Of a DNA stretch of 64,000 bases, positions 25,083-34,324 are shown piece after piece. A model generated the notes under the pieces. It was not told where the DNA came from, searched no databases, and saw only the letters and a list, made by a program, of their open reading frames with translations. The stretch comes from Haloarcula litorea (GTDB lineage: Archaea; Halobacteriota; Halobacteria; Halobacteriales; Haloarculaceae), in contig NZ_CP119779.1 in the NCBI RefSeq assembly GCF_029338195.1, forward strand, positions 2,356,001 to 2,420,000. The letters are read 5' to 3'. The position numbers and the translations under genes are program-made. How positions within the stretch are numbered: position 1 is the stretch's first letter; every line of letters begins with the position of its first letter.

Positions 25083-26857
25083 TCTGCCTCGACCTCCTGT
25101 GTGCCGGCGTCGCCGGCGAGATGTTCTTTCACGTCCGCGGCGAGTTCGTCCGCCTTGAACCGGACGCCGTTGTACTTGTTGATGCGGTCGACCCGCTCTA
25201 AGACGTCGTGCTCGATGACGTCCGCGAACTGGCCGGTGGCGTTACACTCGACGACGATGACGTCTTCGGCCGCCTGGACCTCCTCGGTCAGGTCCGGCCG
25301 CGGGAAGATGTACGGGACCGAGATGAACCGCACGTCGTGGCCCTCCTCGGCCAGCAGGTCCAGGCCCTCGCGCATCGCGCCCTCGTTCGAGCCCCAGGAG
25401 ATGACCAGCGTGTCGGCGTCGGGGTCGCCGAACTCCCGGTAGTCGAACTCCTCCTGCTCGCGGGCGGTGTCGACCTTCCGCTGGCGCTTGTCGACCTGCT
25501 CGATGCGGACGTCGGTGTCCTCGGTCCGACGACCGAGTTCGTCGTGTTCGAGCCCGGTCGTCATGTGCGCGCCGTCGGTCGTCCCGGGGAACGCCCGCGG
25601 GGAGACGCCGTCGGCGGTCGCGAAGTGGGCCTGGAAGCGGCCCTGCTCGTCGAGCCACGCGTCGACCTCGTCCTCGTCGACGACCTTCCCGCGCTCGACC
25701 TCGACCTCGTCCATGTCGAAGGTGTCCGGCGAGAACGTCTGTTCGGTGACTGCGAGCGCGAGGTCAGAGACCAGGAAGACCGGCGTCTGGTACTTCTCGG
25801 CGAGGTTGAACGCCTCGACGGTCTTCCAGAAGCACTCGGAGATGTTGGTCGGCGCGACGACGAACCGGGGGATCTCCCCGTGGCCGCCGTACAGCGTCAT
25901 GTCGAGGTCGCCCTGCTCCTGCTTGGTCGGCATCCCCGTCGAGGGGCCCGAGCGCATCACGTCACAGATGACCAGCGGCGTCTCGCTCGTCGCCACGAGG
26001 CCGAACGTCTCGGTCATCAGGTCGATGCCCGGTCCGGAGGTGGCGGTCATCGAGCGCGCGCCGGCGCGAGCCGCGCCCAGCGCCATGTTGATGGCCGCGA
26101 GTTCGTCCTCGGCCTGGACGACCTTCCCGCCGAACTGGTCGATGCGGCCGGTGAGATACTCCATGATATCCGTCGCGGGCGTGATCGGGTAGCCGGCGTA
26201 GAACCGACAGCCGGCCGCGAGCGCGCCCATCCCGATGGCCTCGTCGCCGTTCAGCAGGACGTAGTCCGCGTCGGTCGTCTCCAGGTCGTAGCCGAAGTCG
26301 TCGGTCTCGAACTCCTCTTGGACGTACTCCTGGCCCTTGCGAGCGGCGGTCTTGTTGTTCTCGACGATGGCCTCGCCCTTGTCGCCGAAGCGCTTCTGGA
26401 GGCTCTCGTCTAAGTTCTCGATGGGGAAGTTCGTCACCTCGCAGGCCGCGCCCAGGGCGACGACGTTGAGCATAATGGCCCCGCCGGCGTCCTCGGCCAG
26501 TCGCTTGAGCGGGACCTCCAGTGCGGTGGCACCGTGGGGGACCTCGACGTCCTGCATCGTCGAGCGCTCCCCGTCGTAGATGACCACCGAGTCCTCGTGG
26601 AGCTCGTCCTCGTTCTCGTGGATGGTCCGCTCGGTCAGCGCGATGAGGATGTCCAGTCGGTCGACCACGCTCTCGACGCGGTCGACGGCGGTCCGGACCT
26701 TGTAGGCGGTGTACCCGCCTCGGATCCGTGACGCGAAGTCCTTGGAGGTGAAGACGTGTCGACCGGCCCGGGACAGCGCCTGTGCGAAGATCTTCCCGGT
26801 CGAGTCGATGCCATCGCCGGCCTCCCCGCCGATGGCCCAGTTGAGGTCCTCTGGCAT
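25079..26857 (-). CDS. korA: 2-oxoacid:ferredoxin oxidoreductase, alpha subunit (gamma-alpha fusion)
   Basis: In this 592-residue protein, residues 1-190 form the gamma domain (WAIGGEAGDGIDSTGKIFAQAL, SRIRGGYTAYKVR). The alpha pyrimidine-binding part follows, starting with FYAGYPITPATDIMEYL and QAEDELAAINMALGAARAGARS, with SGPGIDLMTETFGLV after it. The gamma-alpha fusion is normal for this haloarchaeal class. The enzyme delivers low-potential electrons to ferredoxin in the TCA cycle (2-oxoglutarate) or at pyruvate. The start MPEDLNW at 26857 begins the gamma domain, and longer frames run into the promoter. Confidence 0.9.
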   Translation of the reverse strand: MPEDLNWAIGGEAGDGIDSTGKIFAQALSRAGRHVFTSKDFASRIRGGYTAYKVRTAVDRVESVVDRLDILIALTERTIHENEDELHEDSVVIYDGERSTMQDVEVPHGATALEVPLKRLAEDAGGAIMLNVVALGAACEVTNFPIENLDESLQKRFGDKGEAIVENNKTAARKGQEYVQEEFETDDFGYDLETTDADYVLLNGDEAIGMGALAAGCRFYAGYPITPATDIMEYLTGRIDQFGGKVVQAEDELAAINMALGAARAGARSMTATSGPGIDLMTETFGLVATSETPLVICDVMRSGPSTGMPTKQEQGDLDMTLYGGHGEIPRFVVAPTNISECFWKTVEAFNLAEKYQTPVFLVSDLALAVTEQTFSPDTFDMDEVEVERGKVVDEDEVDAWLDEQGRFQAHFATADGVSPRAFPGTTDGAHMTTGLEHDELGRRTEDTDVRIEQVDKRQRKVDTAREQEEFDYREFGDPDADTLVISWGSNEGAMREGLDLLAEEGHDVRFISVPYIFPRPDLTEEVQAAEDVIVVECNATGQFADVIEHDVLERVDRINKYNGVRFKADELAADVKEHLAGDAGTQEVEAE

Positions 26858-26998
26858 TCTACCACGCGAGTAGCCTGCCGGGGCTGAAAAGCGTTCCGTG
26901 TGTGCCCGCGCGCGGGCTACTCGAATCCGAAACAAGATCTCCGACAGGCGGCAGAATCGACCGAAATCCCCTTCACTGGGCGTCGCTACCTCGCGGAT

Positions 26999-27634
26999 AT
27001 GGACGAACGTCCACTCACCGTCGCCGCCGTGCGTTCGGTCGGTCCCGACGCCATCGCGATCGACTTCGAGACGCCGGCCTCGTTCGACGCCCAGCCCGGT
27101 CAGTTCGTCAAGCTCACGCTCTCCGTCGACGGCGCGGAGGAGTCGCGGTTCTACACCATCTCCTCGCCGGACGTGACCGAGACGTTCGAGGTCACCGTCG
27201 GCATCGACCCCGAGGGCGACGTCGCGCCCGTGCTGGCCGACCTCGCGGCCGGCGACGAGGTCCGCGCCACCGGGCCGTTCGGCTCGGACTACTACGAGGG
27301 CGAGCCCCGCGCCGTGCTCCTGACCGGCGGGCCGGGTATCGGTCCCGGCATCGGGATCGCCGAGCGCGCGCTCGACGAGGGCAACGAGGCCGTCCTCGTC
27401 TACCGGGACGACGAGCCGATCCACGAGGACCGACTCGCCGCGCTCCGCGAGCGGGGTGCGACGGTCCACGTCCTCGGGGACGACGACCCGCTGGGGGCGG
27501 TCGTCGACGAGGTGACCGCCGACGGCGGGCAACTGTTCATCTACGGCTTCGCCGACTTCATCGACGCCGCCACGGGCGCGCTGGAGGCCGCCGGCGTCGG
27601 TACCGAGGACGCGAAGATCGAGAACTTCGGCTGA
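26999..27634 (+). CDS. FAD/NAD(P) oxidoreductase of the ferredoxin-reductase type
   Basis: This 211-residue cytosolic protein has an FAD-binding barrel (RFYTISSPD and ATGPFGSDYY) and an NAD(P)-binding domain (AVLLTGGPGIGPGIGIAERAL). No iron-sulfur domain is attached, so it needs a separate electron carrier. It diverges from korA after 141 bases, and KorAB produces reduced ferredoxin, so a ferredoxin:NAD(P) reductase role is attractive but inferred. ATG 26999 was chosen because it begins the domain. Confidence 0.82.
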   Translation: MDERPLTVAAVRSVGPDAIAIDFETPASFDAQPGQFVKLTLSVDGAEESRFYTISSPDVTETFEVTVGIDPEGDVAPVLADLAAGDEVRATGPFGSDYYEGEPRAVLLTGGPGIGPGIGIAERALDEGNEAVLVYRDDEPIHEDRLAALRERGATVHVLGDDDPLGAVVDEVTADGGQLFIYGFADFIDAATGALEAAGVGTEDAKIENFG

Positions 27635-27677
27635 GGGGCGGGTCTCCGCTCGGCCGTCGACCGGAGCCCGCTGGCGG

Positions 27678-28349
27678 TCAGAGCCCCACTCCGTCCGGTA
27701 GCTCTCCGTCGAGGCGGCGCGCGACCGGTTCGGTCAGTCTCGCCGCGGTGAGCCGCCCGGTCTCCGGGTCGTATCCGACGGTTTCCGTGTCGGCGAGCAC
27801 CGGGAGGTCGATATGGTGCAGCGTCGAGACGAGGGGCCGCCGGTCTCGGGGGTAGGTGGTCCGGCCGGGCACCCCCCGGTCCCGGAGGCTGTCTGCGAGG
27901 TCGTCGACGGTCAGCGCACGCTCGCGCGTCGCGACGATCGCCACCACCGCTCGCCTCCGTGGTCGGACGAGCAGCCGACTGATCGGCTCCCAGACCGGGT
28001 CCGCCGGGTCGCGGAGGTCCGGGAGCGACAGCCCCGTGTCGGCCAGCGGCCACGGCTTCGTCGCGACGACGCGGTCCTCCTCCCGCCGGACCCACTCGCC
28101 CGCCGACAGCGCCGGCAGACACCGGTGTTCGAGGTCGACCACCGCCGCGATCCTGTCCGCGTCGGGCACGTCGGCGGGGTCGATCCCCCGCTCGCGAGCG
28201 ACGACGCGAGTGCCGATCTCGCGGACGGTCATCGGCCGAGTGCGGTCGGCGAACAGCGAGAGGACCCGTCGCTGTCGACGGTTCCGGAGGACCGCGAACC
28301 GCTCGGCGTCCCCGCCCGTCCGTCTCGACGACGTCCGCTCCCCACTCAT
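27678..28349 (-). CDS. Haloarchaeal regulator-like protein with two winged-helix-like repeats (DUF7344-like)
   Basis: This 223-residue, Arg-rich protein contains two similar segments: AVLRNRRQRRVLSLFADRTRPMTVREIGTRVV (about 17-50) and PRRRAVVAIVATRERALTVDDLADSL (about 135-160). Each ends near a 'short tail then CLPALSAGEW' or 'LHHIDLPVLAD' region. This is the layout of the DUF7344-type haloarchaeal wHTH domain, used in predicted transcription factors. No partner is evident. An upstream in-frame ATG at 28388 would add 13 residues; ATG 28349 was preferred. Confidence 0.75.
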   Translation of the reverse strand: MSGERTSSRRTGGDAERFAVLRNRRQRRVLSLFADRTRPMTVREIGTRVVARERGIDPADVPDADRIAAVVDLEHRCLPALSAGEWVRREEDRVVATKPWPLADTGLSLPDLRDPADPVWEPISRLLVRPRRRAVVAIVATRERALTVDDLADSLRDRGVPGRTTYPRDRRPLVSTLHHIDLPVLADTETVGYDPETGRLTAARLTEPVARRLDGELPDGVGL

Positions 28350-28418
28350 ACTACGATCAAGCCGTCCGAGGTGCATAGTTCGCCGCACTCAAATTTGAGC
28401 CCCCGCGACGGTGGCGGC

Positions 28419-30590
28419 TCACCGCTCGGTCAGGACGGCCTCGAAGAGCTTCCGTTCGGCCTTGCGGACGTGCTGGTGGAACGTCGACGCCCGGATCCCG
28501 AGCGACGCCGCGATCTCCGCCCCGGACTGCTGCCGGGGCGTGTCGAAGTAGCCCCCGAAGTAGCCCGCCTCGATGGCCGCTCGCTGTCGCTCGGTCAGGT
28601 CGAGGGTGTCGGCGACGCGTCTCGACGGGGTGGCGTCGCGACGCAGCTGCTGCTGGCGGGTGACGGTCGCGTCCGGGTAGGTCTCCCTGACGAGCTCGAC
28701 GACCCACCGGACGTCGGTTTCCGGCGGCAGCTGGACCGTCGTCGTGATGCCGCCGTCGGTTATCGACCCGCGGACGAAGTACCCCCCGTGGTCGGCGACG
28801 ACGGATGCGACCGGCGCGTCCGCCAGGCGCTGCTCGAACCGCATCTCGTCGCCGTCCTCGCCGAGCGTCCGGACCGGCCCCCAGTTTTCCAGTTCCTCGT
28901 GGAGCCGCTCCAGGACCGCCAGCCCGTCGGGGCCCGCCCGGCCGAACAGGAGGTACTCACCGTCACCGAGCGGGGTCAGTCGGTCCATCTCGACGCTGTC
29001 GTCGGTCACGTCGCCGGCGGCCGGGACGGGGAGGTCCGGCAGCCGGAGGTCCAGTTCGACGACCTCGTCGCTCACGAGCGCCCGCTTCCGGTCGACGGCG
29101 GCGATCGCGTGCCCGACCACGTCGCCCAGCTGTCCGACGACGGCCCGCTCCGCCTCGGCGAACGCGTCCGGTCGCTCCGAGACCACGCCGAGCGCGCCGT
29201 AGACGACGCCCTGATGCGTGACGGGAATGACCGCGAGCGAGCGGTAACCGTGCTCGCGCGCGTGCTCGCGGATCGACGCCGTCTCGGGCTCCTGCTGGGC
29301 GTTCCGGCGGACCTGCATCTCGCCCGACTGGATCGCACGCGTCGTCGGGTTCTCGTCGGTCGGGAGCGTCGCGAACGGCGTCTCGCTCTCTCGCCGGTCC
29401 TCCGCTGCCGCGACCCGCGTGGTGAGCTGTCCGTCCGTGTCGGCCGTGGCGACCCAGGCGAACCGGTAGGAGTCCGACTCGGCGAGCCTGTCACAGACCG
29501 TCTGCTCGATCTCCGCCCGCGTCGACTGCTCGATGACCGCCTCCGTGATGCCGCGGACGACGCTGTTCAGTTCGTCCAGCGCGGCCAGCTGCTCCCGCCG
29601 GGTCTCGAGTTCCCGCTCGTACTGCCTGCGCTCGGAGATGTCGGTCGCCATCAGGATCGCGCCGTCGAACTCCCCGTCGCGGTACACCGGGACCGCGCGG
29701 CCGGTGAAGTACGCCCGTTTCCCGTAGATGGACTCGAACGGGAAGTCGAACTCGACGGTCTCGCCCTCCCGGAGGGCGTCGAACTTCTCGGCCTGTCCCG
29801 TCTCGACGACCGGCGGCAGGTCGCTGAACCTGACACCGATCGCGTCGGACTGTTCTTTCTCCTCGAGCAGGCCGATGATCTCCTCGGCGCGGGGGTTCTC
29901 GTAGGTGATGCGAAGCTCCTCGTCGAGACGGAACATCCCGAACGGCGCGTTCTCGACCAGCTCCTCGTTGAAGTGCCGCGCCTCCCTGACCTGGCGCTCG
30001 GTCTCCTTGCGGTCGGTGATGTCCCGGACGACACAGACCAGCCCCCCGTCGTCGGTCGCGGTCAGCGAGAGCTCCTGCGGGAACGTCGTGCCGTCCGCGC
30101 GCTTCCCCGTCGCCTCTCCCCGCCACCCGCCGCGCTCGCGGACGCTCGGGAAGATCTCGTCCTCGAACCGGGCGAGTGCGGCCTCGGTGTAGCACATCTC
30201 CCAGTGTTCACCGACGAACTCCGCCGGGCGCTCGTACCCGTACACCCTCGCGTGCTGCTCGTTGACGTACTGGTAGATCCCGTCGGGATCGACGAAGCCG
30301 ACGCCGTCGGTCAGCGTCGCCAGCGCGCGCGACTGCCGCTCGGGGGTCCACGCCGAGGCGTCCGTCGCGCCGTCGGGTGTCCGCCACCAGACCCTCGCGT
30401 TCGAACCGGTCTCCTTGGTCGCGAGTTCGCCGCGCTCGGCCAGTTTCGACAGTCGCTTGTGGACCGTCCGGCGCTGGGCGTCCAGCGCGTCGGCGACCTC
30501 CGGCGTCGTCAGCGGCTCGTACTGGTCGTCCCGGCGGTCGAACACCGACAGCGTCTCCGCGTAAATGTCGTCGGAATGACCCGAGCCCAT
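28419..30590 (-). CDS. PAS/GAF sensor regulator with Bat-type helix-turn-helix
   Basis: In this 723-residue protein the layout is an N-terminal winged helix (about 10-75), two PAS domains (about 90-205 and 205-325), and a GAF domain of the bacterio-opsin activator type (about 335-480). A C-terminal DNA-binding HTH_10 (about 665-715) has LTERQRAAIEAGYFGGYF and SLGIRASTFHQHVRKAERKL. There is no histidine kinase core. It is a cytosolic one-component sensor, probably responding to redox or light through the PAS units. Its targets are not visible in the window. Confidence 0.9.
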   Translation of the reverse strand: MGSGHSDDIYAETLSVFDRRDDQYEPLTTPEVADALDAQRRTVHKRLSKLAERGELATKETGSNARVWWRTPDGATDASAWTPERQSRALATLTDGVGFVDPDGIYQYVNEQHARVYGYERPAEFVGEHWEMCYTEAALARFEDEIFPSVRERGGWRGEATGKRADGTTFPQELSLTATDDGGLVCVVRDITDRKETERQVREARHFNEELVENAPFGMFRLDEELRITYENPRAEEIIGLLEEKEQSDAIGVRFSDLPPVVETGQAEKFDALREGETVEFDFPFESIYGKRAYFTGRAVPVYRDGEFDGAILMATDISERRQYERELETRREQLAALDELNSVVRGITEAVIEQSTRAEIEQTVCDRLAESDSYRFAWVATADTDGQLTTRVAAAEDRRESETPFATLPTDENPTTRAIQSGEMQVRRNAQQEPETASIREHAREHGYRSLAVIPVTHQGVVYGALGVVSERPDAFAEAERAVVGQLGDVVGHAIAAVDRKRALVSDEVVELDLRLPDLPVPAAGDVTDDSVEMDRLTPLGDGEYLLFGRAGPDGLAVLERLHEELENWGPVRTLGEDGDEMRFEQRLADAPVASVVADHGGYFVRGSITDGGITTTVQLPPETDVRWVVELVRETYPDATVTRQQQLRRDATPSRRVADTLDLTERQRAAIEAGYFGGYFDTPRQQSGAEIAASLGIRASTFHQHVRKAERKLFEAVLTER

Positions 30591-30750
30591 ACTGTGCCTC
30601 TAGTTGTCATTACCCAAAGTTCCGTCGATGGAACCGCAGTCTCGGTAGACGCCGCGTTTCGCCTCCGAAGAGCCGGCGTACGTCCTCGTCGTCGACGCCC
30701 GCGAGCGGTCACTCCCCTACCGTGAGGGCGACGGGGCGGCGCAACAAGGC

Positions 30751-30758
30751 CTATTACC
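30751..30758 (+). promoter_or_regulatory. TATA-like box of the HTH/zinc-ribbon gene
   Basis: CTATTACC lies about 22-29 bases before ATG 30780, consistent with a leaderless transcript. Confidence 0.4.
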
Positions 30759-30779
30759 GCCTACCGCGATAGCACCCCT

Positions 30780-31070
30780 ATGCGCGAGGCAAGTCGGACG
30801 ACGCGCCAGCGCATCGCCGACCGACTGCGGGACCGACCGATGGCCGCCGGGTCGATCGCCAACGACTTCGACATCAGGACCAGTACGGCGCTGACACACG
30901 TGGAACACATAGCTCGGTCTCTCGACGGCACCGACGAGCAGCTGCTCGTCGCGCCGCCGGAGTGCGAGGAGTGTGGGTTCAGCGACTTCGACGACCTGAC
31001 CAACCGGCCGAGCCGGTGCCCGGAGTGCAAGGCCGAGAGCGTCAGCGAACCGGCCTACCGGATCGGGTGA
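30780..31070 (+). CDS. Small transcriptional regulator: HTH fused to zinc ribbon
   Basis: In this 96-residue protein, residues 5-45 form a helix-turn-helix (TRQRIADRLRDRPMAAGSIANDFDIRTSTALTHV). Residues 60-90 hold a zinc ribbon with Cys-x2-Cys in CEECGF and CPECKA. This architecture matches a group of archaeal predicted regulators (COG3357-like). It is presumed to bind DNA as a dimer. Its own promoter is present and no operon partner follows. Confidence 0.85.
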   Translation: MREASRTTRQRIADRLRDRPMAAGSIANDFDIRTSTALTHVEHIARSLDGTDEQLLVAPPECEECGFSDFDDLTNRPSRCPECKAESVSEPAYRIG

Positions 31071-31090
31071 CGCGGCCGCCGACGGCGGCG

Positions 31091-31507
31091 CTACTGCCCC
31101 GAGAAGCCGATGCGCCCGCCCGAGGAGAGGTCGTGGTCGCCCGACGGCCCCTGCTGTTCGAACTCGTAGCGGTCGTCGGTCAGGTACACCGCGCCGTCGG
31201 CGACGGTGACGTCGAGTTCCTCCAGCACCGCCCCCTCACAGGGGCCGTACGTACAGGCCCCCGTGTCCGACTCGAAGGTGGCACCGTGTTTCTCACAGAC
31301 CAGTTCGTCGCCGCGGCGCGTCGCCCCGCTGCCCTTGTCGAGGCGGATGTCCCGCCAGTGGGGGCAGTAGTTCTCGAAGGCGACGACGCCGTCGGCGAGG
31401 CGTACGAGGATCGCCTCCTCGGTGTCGAACCCGTCCCGAACGGTAAACAGGAAACTGCCGTCGGCCGGCACGTCCTCGACGGCCGCGATGCGGCTGTCCT
31501 CGTCCAT
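31091..31507 (-). CDS. Rieske-type [2Fe-2S] ferredoxin
   Basis: This 138-residue soluble protein has Rieske boxes CPHWRD (Cys-x-His) and CEKHGATF (Cys-x2-His), the pattern of stand-alone Rieske ferredoxins. A CTYGPC pair lies downstream. Unlike the bc-complex Rieske protein it has no Tat signal or membrane anchor, so it is probably a cytosolic electron carrier for an oxygenase or other redox enzyme. It diverges from the saccharopine-dehydrogenase-like gene. Confidence 0.88.
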   Translation of the reverse strand: MDEDSRIAAVEDVPADGSFLFTVRDGFDTEEAILVRLADGVVAFENYCPHWRDIRLDKGSGATRRGDELVCEKHGATFESDTGACTYGPCEGAVLEELDVTVADGAVYLTDDRYEFEQQGPSGDHDLSSGGRIGFSGQ

Positions 31508-31572
31508 CGTGGGGCCGGCTACGGGGGAGCGCGGTTTGAAAGCCCCGATCGGAAACGAACCACGCGCCAAAC

Positions 31573-31580
31573 GTTTATCG
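31573..31580 (+). promoter_or_regulatory. TATA-like box of the saccharopine-dehydrogenase-like gene
   Basis: GTTTATCG lies about 24-31 bases before ATG 31604, a leaderless arrangement. Confidence 0.5.
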
Positions 31581-31603
31581 GAGCGCACGGAGAACGCCAG
31601 GCC

Positions 31604-32662
31604 ATGGGCGAGTTCGTCATCTACGGGTCGTACGGCTACACGGGGAACCTGATCGCCGAGGCGGCCGTCGAGCGGGGGATGGACCCGGTGCTCGCCGGCC
31701 GGAACCGCGAGAAGGTCGGGCGACAGGCCGCGGACCTGGGCTGTGAGTCCGAGGTGGTGTCGCTCGACGAACCGCAGGTGCTCGATGCGCTCCTCGAGGA
31801 CGCGACGGCGGTCCTGCACTGTGCCGGCCCGTTCTCGCGGACGTGGGAGCCGATGGTCGACGCCTGTCTGCGGACCGGGACGCACTACCTCGACATCACG
31901 GGCGAACTGGGCGTCTTCGAGGCCATCCACGACCGCGACGACGAGGCCGAGGACGCGGGCGTGATGCTGCTACCCGGCGTCGGGTTCGACGTGGTCCCGA
32001 CCGACTGTGTCGCGGCCCACCTCGCGGATCGGCTCCCCGACGCGGACTCGCTGGAGCTGGCGTTCCACGCGGAGATGGGCGTCTCACGGGGGACCGCCAA
32101 GACGATGATCGAACACGTCGACGAGGGCGGGGCGGTCCGGCGCGACGGCCGCATCGAGCGGGTCGGCCCCGCCCACGAGTCCCGGACGGTCGACTTCGGC
32201 TGGGGTCTCGACGGGATGCACGCCGCCGCCATTCCGTGGGGCGACGTGTCGACGGCCTACCACACCACGGGGGTCCCGAACGTCACGGTCTACATGTCGA
32301 TGCCGCCGAGCGCGGCCCGCCAGCAGCGCATCGCCGGCCTGTTCTCGCCCGTGCTGGGACTGCCACCGGTGAAGGCCGCGCTGCAGTGGTACGTCGAGCG
32401 GACGACCGAGGGGCCGGACGCCGAGGAACGCGCCGGCGAGCGGAGCCACGTCTGGGGCGAGGCCCGGACGGCCGACGGCGAGCGCGCCGTCACGCGCCTG
32501 CGGGGGCCACACACGTACACGCTGACCGTCCGGACGGCGCTTGCGACGCTCGGCCGCGTCCTCGACGGCGACACACCGGTCGGCTTCCAGACGCCCGCGG
32601 GTGCCTACGGCGCGGACCTCGTGCTCGACGTCGAGGGCGTCGAGCGCGAGGACGTGGTCTGA
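31604..32662 (+). CDS. Saccharopine dehydrogenase-like NAD(P)-binding protein
   Basis: This 352-residue protein opens MGEFVIYGSYGYTGNLIAEAAVERG, a GxxGxxG Rossmann start with Tyr replacing some Gly. It continues with HCAGPFSRTWEPMVDACLRTGTHYLDITGE, typical of saccharopine dehydrogenase and trans-acting enoyl reductase relatives. Related proteins in actinobacteria act in lipid synthesis. Here the substrate is unknown. A long C-terminal domain contains possible membrane-facing hydrophobic segments. It has its own promoter. Confidence 0.85.
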   Translation: MGEFVIYGSYGYTGNLIAEAAVERGMDPVLAGRNREKVGRQAADLGCESEVVSLDEPQVLDALLEDATAVLHCAGPFSRTWEPMVDACLRTGTHYLDITGELGVFEAIHDRDDEAEDAGVMLLPGVGFDVVPTDCVAAHLADRLPDADSLELAFHAEMGVSRGTAKTMIEHVDEGGAVRRDGRIERVGPAHESRTVDFGWGLDGMHAAAIPWGDVSTAYHTTGVPNVTVYMSMPPSAARQQRIAGLFSPVLGLPPVKAALQWYVERTTEGPDAEERAGERSHVWGEARTADGERAVTRLRGPHTYTLTVRTALATLGRVLDGDTPVGFQTPAGAYGADLVLDVEGVEREDVV

Positions 32663-32933
32663 GGCCCCGTAGTCGGTACATCTCATAGAAATTACCGTCG
32701 GATATTTTGAACGTCTGCGGCCTCCGGGGCCGTCCGGCCGAGGTCCACGGCCGTGAGTCCCGTTCGTCGGCGACCAGGGCCGTCGTGTCCCCGACGCTAT
32801 ATCTACGGTCGGCGATATATCGTCGATGAACGATGTCCATAGATTTATTGTGAAGTAGGATTTCATCGCTTCTCGTGGTGTGAGTGTGACGGTCACGCAC
32901 ACTGCAGGCGGAAACTGACTGGGAACCACGCAG
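32663..32933 (+). promoter_or_regulatory. Upstream region of the amylase gene
   Basis: This 271-base gap has no supported gene. It holds a TATATC / GATATA inverted repeat (32798-32803 and 32814-32819) and a TATA-like AGATTTATTG (32841-32850), giving a leader of about 60 bases before ATG 32934. Further on is a GTGAC-G-GTCAC palindrome near 32884-32896. Which element is the core promoter is uncertain. The repeats could bind a sugar-responsive regulator. Confidence 0.4.
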
Positions 32934-34232
32934 ATGACACGGAACTTCGACGGGGGGAGCGCGGGCTTCTCCCGACGTGACGTACTCAGGGGAATGGGTG
33001 CACTCGGCGCGGCGGCGACGGGTGCGGCGGCTGCGACGGGCAGTGCGAGCGCGCTCGGCGACAGCGCCGTCTATCAGTACTACCACACCGACTGGACGAC
33101 GGTCGAGAGCGACCTCGGGACCATCGCGGACCAGGGGTACGACGCCATCCAGGTGCCGCCGGCACAGTACAGCCGACTGGACCGGAGCCACCAGAAGAGC
33201 GTCACCGACCCGCCGCTGGGCTACCAGCCGATCGATCTCAAGAACTTCAACAGCGTGTTCGGCACGGAAGCCGAGTACCAGAGCATGGTCGAGGAGGCCC
33301 ACGCACAGGGCCTGGACGTCGTCGCCGACGCCGTCGTCAACCACATGGCGGCCAACGACGACTTCCGTGGCGCGGAGGGGGTCACCTTCGCGGACCTGCC
33401 GTACTTCAGCGAGCGGGACTTCCACCCGCAGGACCCCATCGACTACTCGGACCCGAAGTCGGTCGAGAACGACTGGCTCGTCGGGCTCAAGGACCTGAAA
33501 CAGGAGTCGTCGTACGTCCGCGGGCAGCTGTACGACTACGTCGAGAAGTACGCGAACCTCGGGGTCGACGGCATCCGGTGGGACGCCGTCAAGCACGTCC
33601 CCGAGTGGTTCTTCGACGACTACGCGAACCAGTGGGCCGACGACCTCGGGCTCTGGACGGTGGGCGAGTGTCTCGACGGCTCGGTCCCGTACTGTCAGGG
33701 GTACGCCGACACCGGGATGTCGGTGACGGACTACCCGCTGCACTACGCGCTGAAAGAGGCCTGTAAACCGTACGGTGACATGCGGGCGCTGGAGGGGGCC
33801 GGCGTCGTCGACCAGTCGCCGTTCCAGGCGCTGACGTTCGTCTCGAACCACGACAGCGCCCCGCCGAAACTGGAGAAGCTCGCGTACGCCTACATCCTCA
33901 CCTACGAGGGGTACCCGCGGGTCTACAGCAACCGCATCGGCGTCGGCGACGACGACATCCGGAACCTCCTGTGGATCCGGAACAACCTCGCGGGCGGACA
34001 GGCCTACCAGCGCCACGCCTCCGGGCCGCTGTACGTCTTCGAGCGGTACAACAACCTCCTCGTGGGCCTGAACCACACCGGCAGCTGGCGGTCGGCCCGC
34101 GTCTACACGTCGTGGACGAACACGACGCTCAAGGACTACGCGGGCAACGCGAACGACATCACCACCGACGGCAGCGGCTACGTCGACGTCTGGGTCCCGC
34201 CCGAGGGCTGGGTCTGCCACGCGCCGTACTGA
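32934..34232 (+). CDS. Secreted alpha-amylase (GH13)
   Basis: This 432-residue protein has a Tat signal (FSRRDVLRGMG, about 12-22) followed by an Ala-rich h-region, so it is exported folded to the salty outside. GH13 regions are all present: I DVVADAVVNH (128-137), II GVDGIRWDAVKH with nucleophile Asp217, III VGECL with acid/base Glu245, and IV FVSNHDS with Asp307. A C-terminal beta domain (about 355-430) follows. It hydrolyses alpha-1,4 glucans. It stands as a single gene with a long upstream region. Confidence 0.94.
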   Translation: MTRNFDGGSAGFSRRDVLRGMGALGAAATGAAAATGSASALGDSAVYQYYHTDWTTVESDLGTIADQGYDAIQVPPAQYSRLDRSHQKSVTDPPLGYQPIDLKNFNSVFGTEAEYQSMVEEAHAQGLDVVADAVVNHMAANDDFRGAEGVTFADLPYFSERDFHPQDPIDYSDPKSVENDWLVGLKDLKQESSYVRGQLYDYVEKYANLGVDGIRWDAVKHVPEWFFDDYANQWADDLGLWTVGECLDGSVPYCQGYADTGMSVTDYPLHYALKEACKPYGDMRALEGAGVVDQSPFQALTFVSNHDSAPPKLEKLAYAYILTYEGYPRVYSNRIGVGDDDIRNLLWIRNNLAGGQAYQRHASGPLYVFERYNNLLVGLNHTGSWRSARVYTSWTNTTLKDYAGNANDITTDGSGYVDVWVPPEGWVCHAPY

Positions 34233-34324
34233 GACCGCCCGCCGCGGTCGAACCACCAGCCGTCGCCCGGTCCGTGACTGTCATCGCGGGGCCGGGGCCT
34301 TCTCGCGGTCGCGCCGCTCGGCGG

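Noticed and set aside
27813-30725. Very long plus-strand open frame opposite the Bat-type regulator
   Set aside because: The minus strand carries PAS, GAF and HTH domains. The plus-strand product is a Arg/Asp/Val-rich shadow.
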